A DNA stretch of 64,000 bases. Source: Lacihabitans sp. CCS-44 (GTDB taxonomy: Bacteria; Bacteroidota; Bacteroidia; Cytophagales; Spirosomataceae). Both the position numbers and the translations under genes were made by a program. Positions 63,297-64,000 of the stretch are shown piece by piece (positions within the stretch are counted from its first letter, which is position 1; every line of letters begins with the position of its first letter). The notes under the pieces were generated by a model. That model had not been told where the DNA came from. It was given only the letters and a program-made list of their open reading frames with translations, and ran no database searches. Location of the stretch: the NCBI RefSeq assembly GCF_024343735.1, contig NZ_RJUE01000052.1, positions 62,001 to 126,000 on the forward strand, in the 5' to 3' direction.

Positions 63297-64000
63297 TTAT
63301 TTCCCCCAAACTACCACCTTACTATAAGGCTGAAAAATAACAGGCCCAACTAAGCCATATTCTTGTATAATTCCTCGGTCGGCAACTGGTTTGCTAAGTG
63401 TAAACAGTCTGTTGTTCAATGTAGTAGAAACCCTTACCTCAATTTTATTTTCGCCTGCTTTCAAAGTGCTTCCCAAATCAGCTTTGGCACTTATTTGGTC
63501 TATTGGCACCATTTGGTCATTTATTTTTAGCGTAAAAGCATCCACAACTTGTCCGAGGCAGAGAGTCGCTCCATTGCTTGCACTATTCCAATTGCTTGGT
63601 AGGTTTAGTATATAGGTGTAAGTACCCACGCCCGAAACATTTTTCAATTCTTCGATGTCTGGCCAAGCTTTTAATGCATTCAAATTAAGATTGATAACCG
63701 CCTTTGAAGTTTCTGCTCCTGCTGCTCCCGTTGTGCCGTATTTGTTTTGTGGTTGCCAATCTTCAACTTTCAAATTCCACGCCGCTTGGGTGAGGTCTAT
63801 TTTTTCTGATGGAGTTGCAATGGTGGTTTTTATAGTTTGTCCGTTGCTTAATTTCGTGGTGAAATTACCTGCTTTTGAAGTAATGATATTTAATGCTCCA
63901 TTGGCTGATTTACTCACGCCTTCGGCATCGGTTGTTGTTACAAAAACGTCGGTTGAACCAAAACCCAATTGAGCAGGATTTTTAGTAATTCCTACTAAGA
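63297..64000 (-). CDS. C-terminal end of a large glycoside hydrolase, GH106/GH2-like (partial)
   Basis: The frame stays open to the window edge, so only the last 234 residues are seen. They hold a galactose-binding-like beta sandwich: GVGTYTYILNLPSNW, GATLCLGQVVDAFTLKINDQ, LKAGENKIEVRVSTTLNNRL and EYGLVGPVIFQPYSKVVVW. This arrangement ends GH106 alpha-L-rhamnosidases and similar enzymes; GH2-type sugar-binding domains are alike, so the family is not certain. The catalytic domain lies outside the window. Such enzymes work on plant or algal polysaccharides in Bacteroidota. Confidence 0.7.
   Translation of the reverse strand, partial: LVGITKNPAQLGFGSTDVFVTTTDAEGVSKSANGALNIITSKAGNFTTKLSNGQTIKTTIATPSEKIDLTQAAWNLKVEDWQPQNKYGTTGAAGAETSKAVINLNLNALKAWPDIEELKNVSGVGTYTYILNLPSNWNSASNGATLCLGQVVDAFTLKINDQMVPIDQISAKADLGSTLKAGENKIEVRVSTTLNNRLFTLSKPVADRGIIQEYGLVGPVIFQPYSKVVVWGK

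Overview
The window is a stretch of ordinary Bacteroidota chromosome, most likely Cytophagales-like. The reasons are a SusC/SusD pair, repeated matches to the Bacteroidota promoter (TTTG, about 19 nt, TAnnTTTG), few recognisable Shine-Dalgarno sequences, several Bacteroidota-type proteins (DUF3108, DUF3822, DUF1080, a carbamoyl-phosphate synthase without its C-terminal domain) and a low G+C that I judge by eye to be roughly 38%. Species cannot be fixed from the sequence alone.

Layout. 1-650: the end of a copper-type P-ATPase and a small heavy-metal-binding protein. 660-5570: ispF, an M16 peptidase, a small membrane protein, and a two-gene operon for glycosylasparaginase plus sulfatase (glycan breakdown). 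5780-8720: gpmI, a repeat-rich gap, and a prohibitin-like protein. 8900-16910: a SusC/SusD outer-membrane uptake pair transcribed divergently from a GMC oxidoreductase and a DAO-type FAD oxidoreductase. 16915-19660: a small exported protein, a DUF433/PIN-like toxin-antitoxin pair, and an ALDH7-type aldehyde dehydrogenase. 19750-25030: an exported hydrolase cluster (S1/P1-like, DUF922 metalloprotein, membrane protein), facing a translationally coupled cell-envelope operon (flippase-like membrane protein, processive glycosyltransferase, polysaccharide deacetylase). 25040-29060: ruvC, tRNA-Ser, tRNA-Pro and tRNA-Arg behind a consensus promoter, a Ppx/GppA phosphatase and an RqcH-like ribosome-rescue factor. 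29470-40570: carB, a large AT-rich beta-helix/membrane protein of unknown function, and a nucleoside-catabolism cluster (deoB, deoC, an ALDH16-like dehydrogenase, deoD).

40600-48410 is mostly minus strand: a DUF885 metallopeptidase, a double cupin, UDP-glucuronate decarboxylase and UDP-glucose dehydrogenase (UDP-xylose synthesis), a DUF3108 protein, recA and a DUF1080 protein. 48500-53610: a DEAD-type RNA helicase with an altered motif II, DUF1801, NUDIX and DUF3822 proteins, prs and rplY. 53810-64000: a decayed YefM/YoeB-like toxin-antitoxin locus whose toxin gene has an in-frame TGA, a sirtuin, topA, aconitase, a zinc-ribbon membrane protein, a frameshifted small gene, a ferritin-like/VIT1 iron transporter, a DUF2200 protein and the end of a large glycoside hydrolase.

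The deo genes form the clearest pathway. Nucleosides are phosphorolysed by DeoD, the pentose 1-phosphate is isomerised by DeoB and cleaved by DeoC, and the resulting acetaldehyde is plausibly oxidised by the ALDH16-like enzyme. I found no CRISPR array, prophage or intact insertion sequence. The less explained items are the 802-residue beta-helix membrane protein, the broken YoeB locus, the coupled glycosyltransferase operon, and several families of short intergenic repeats.
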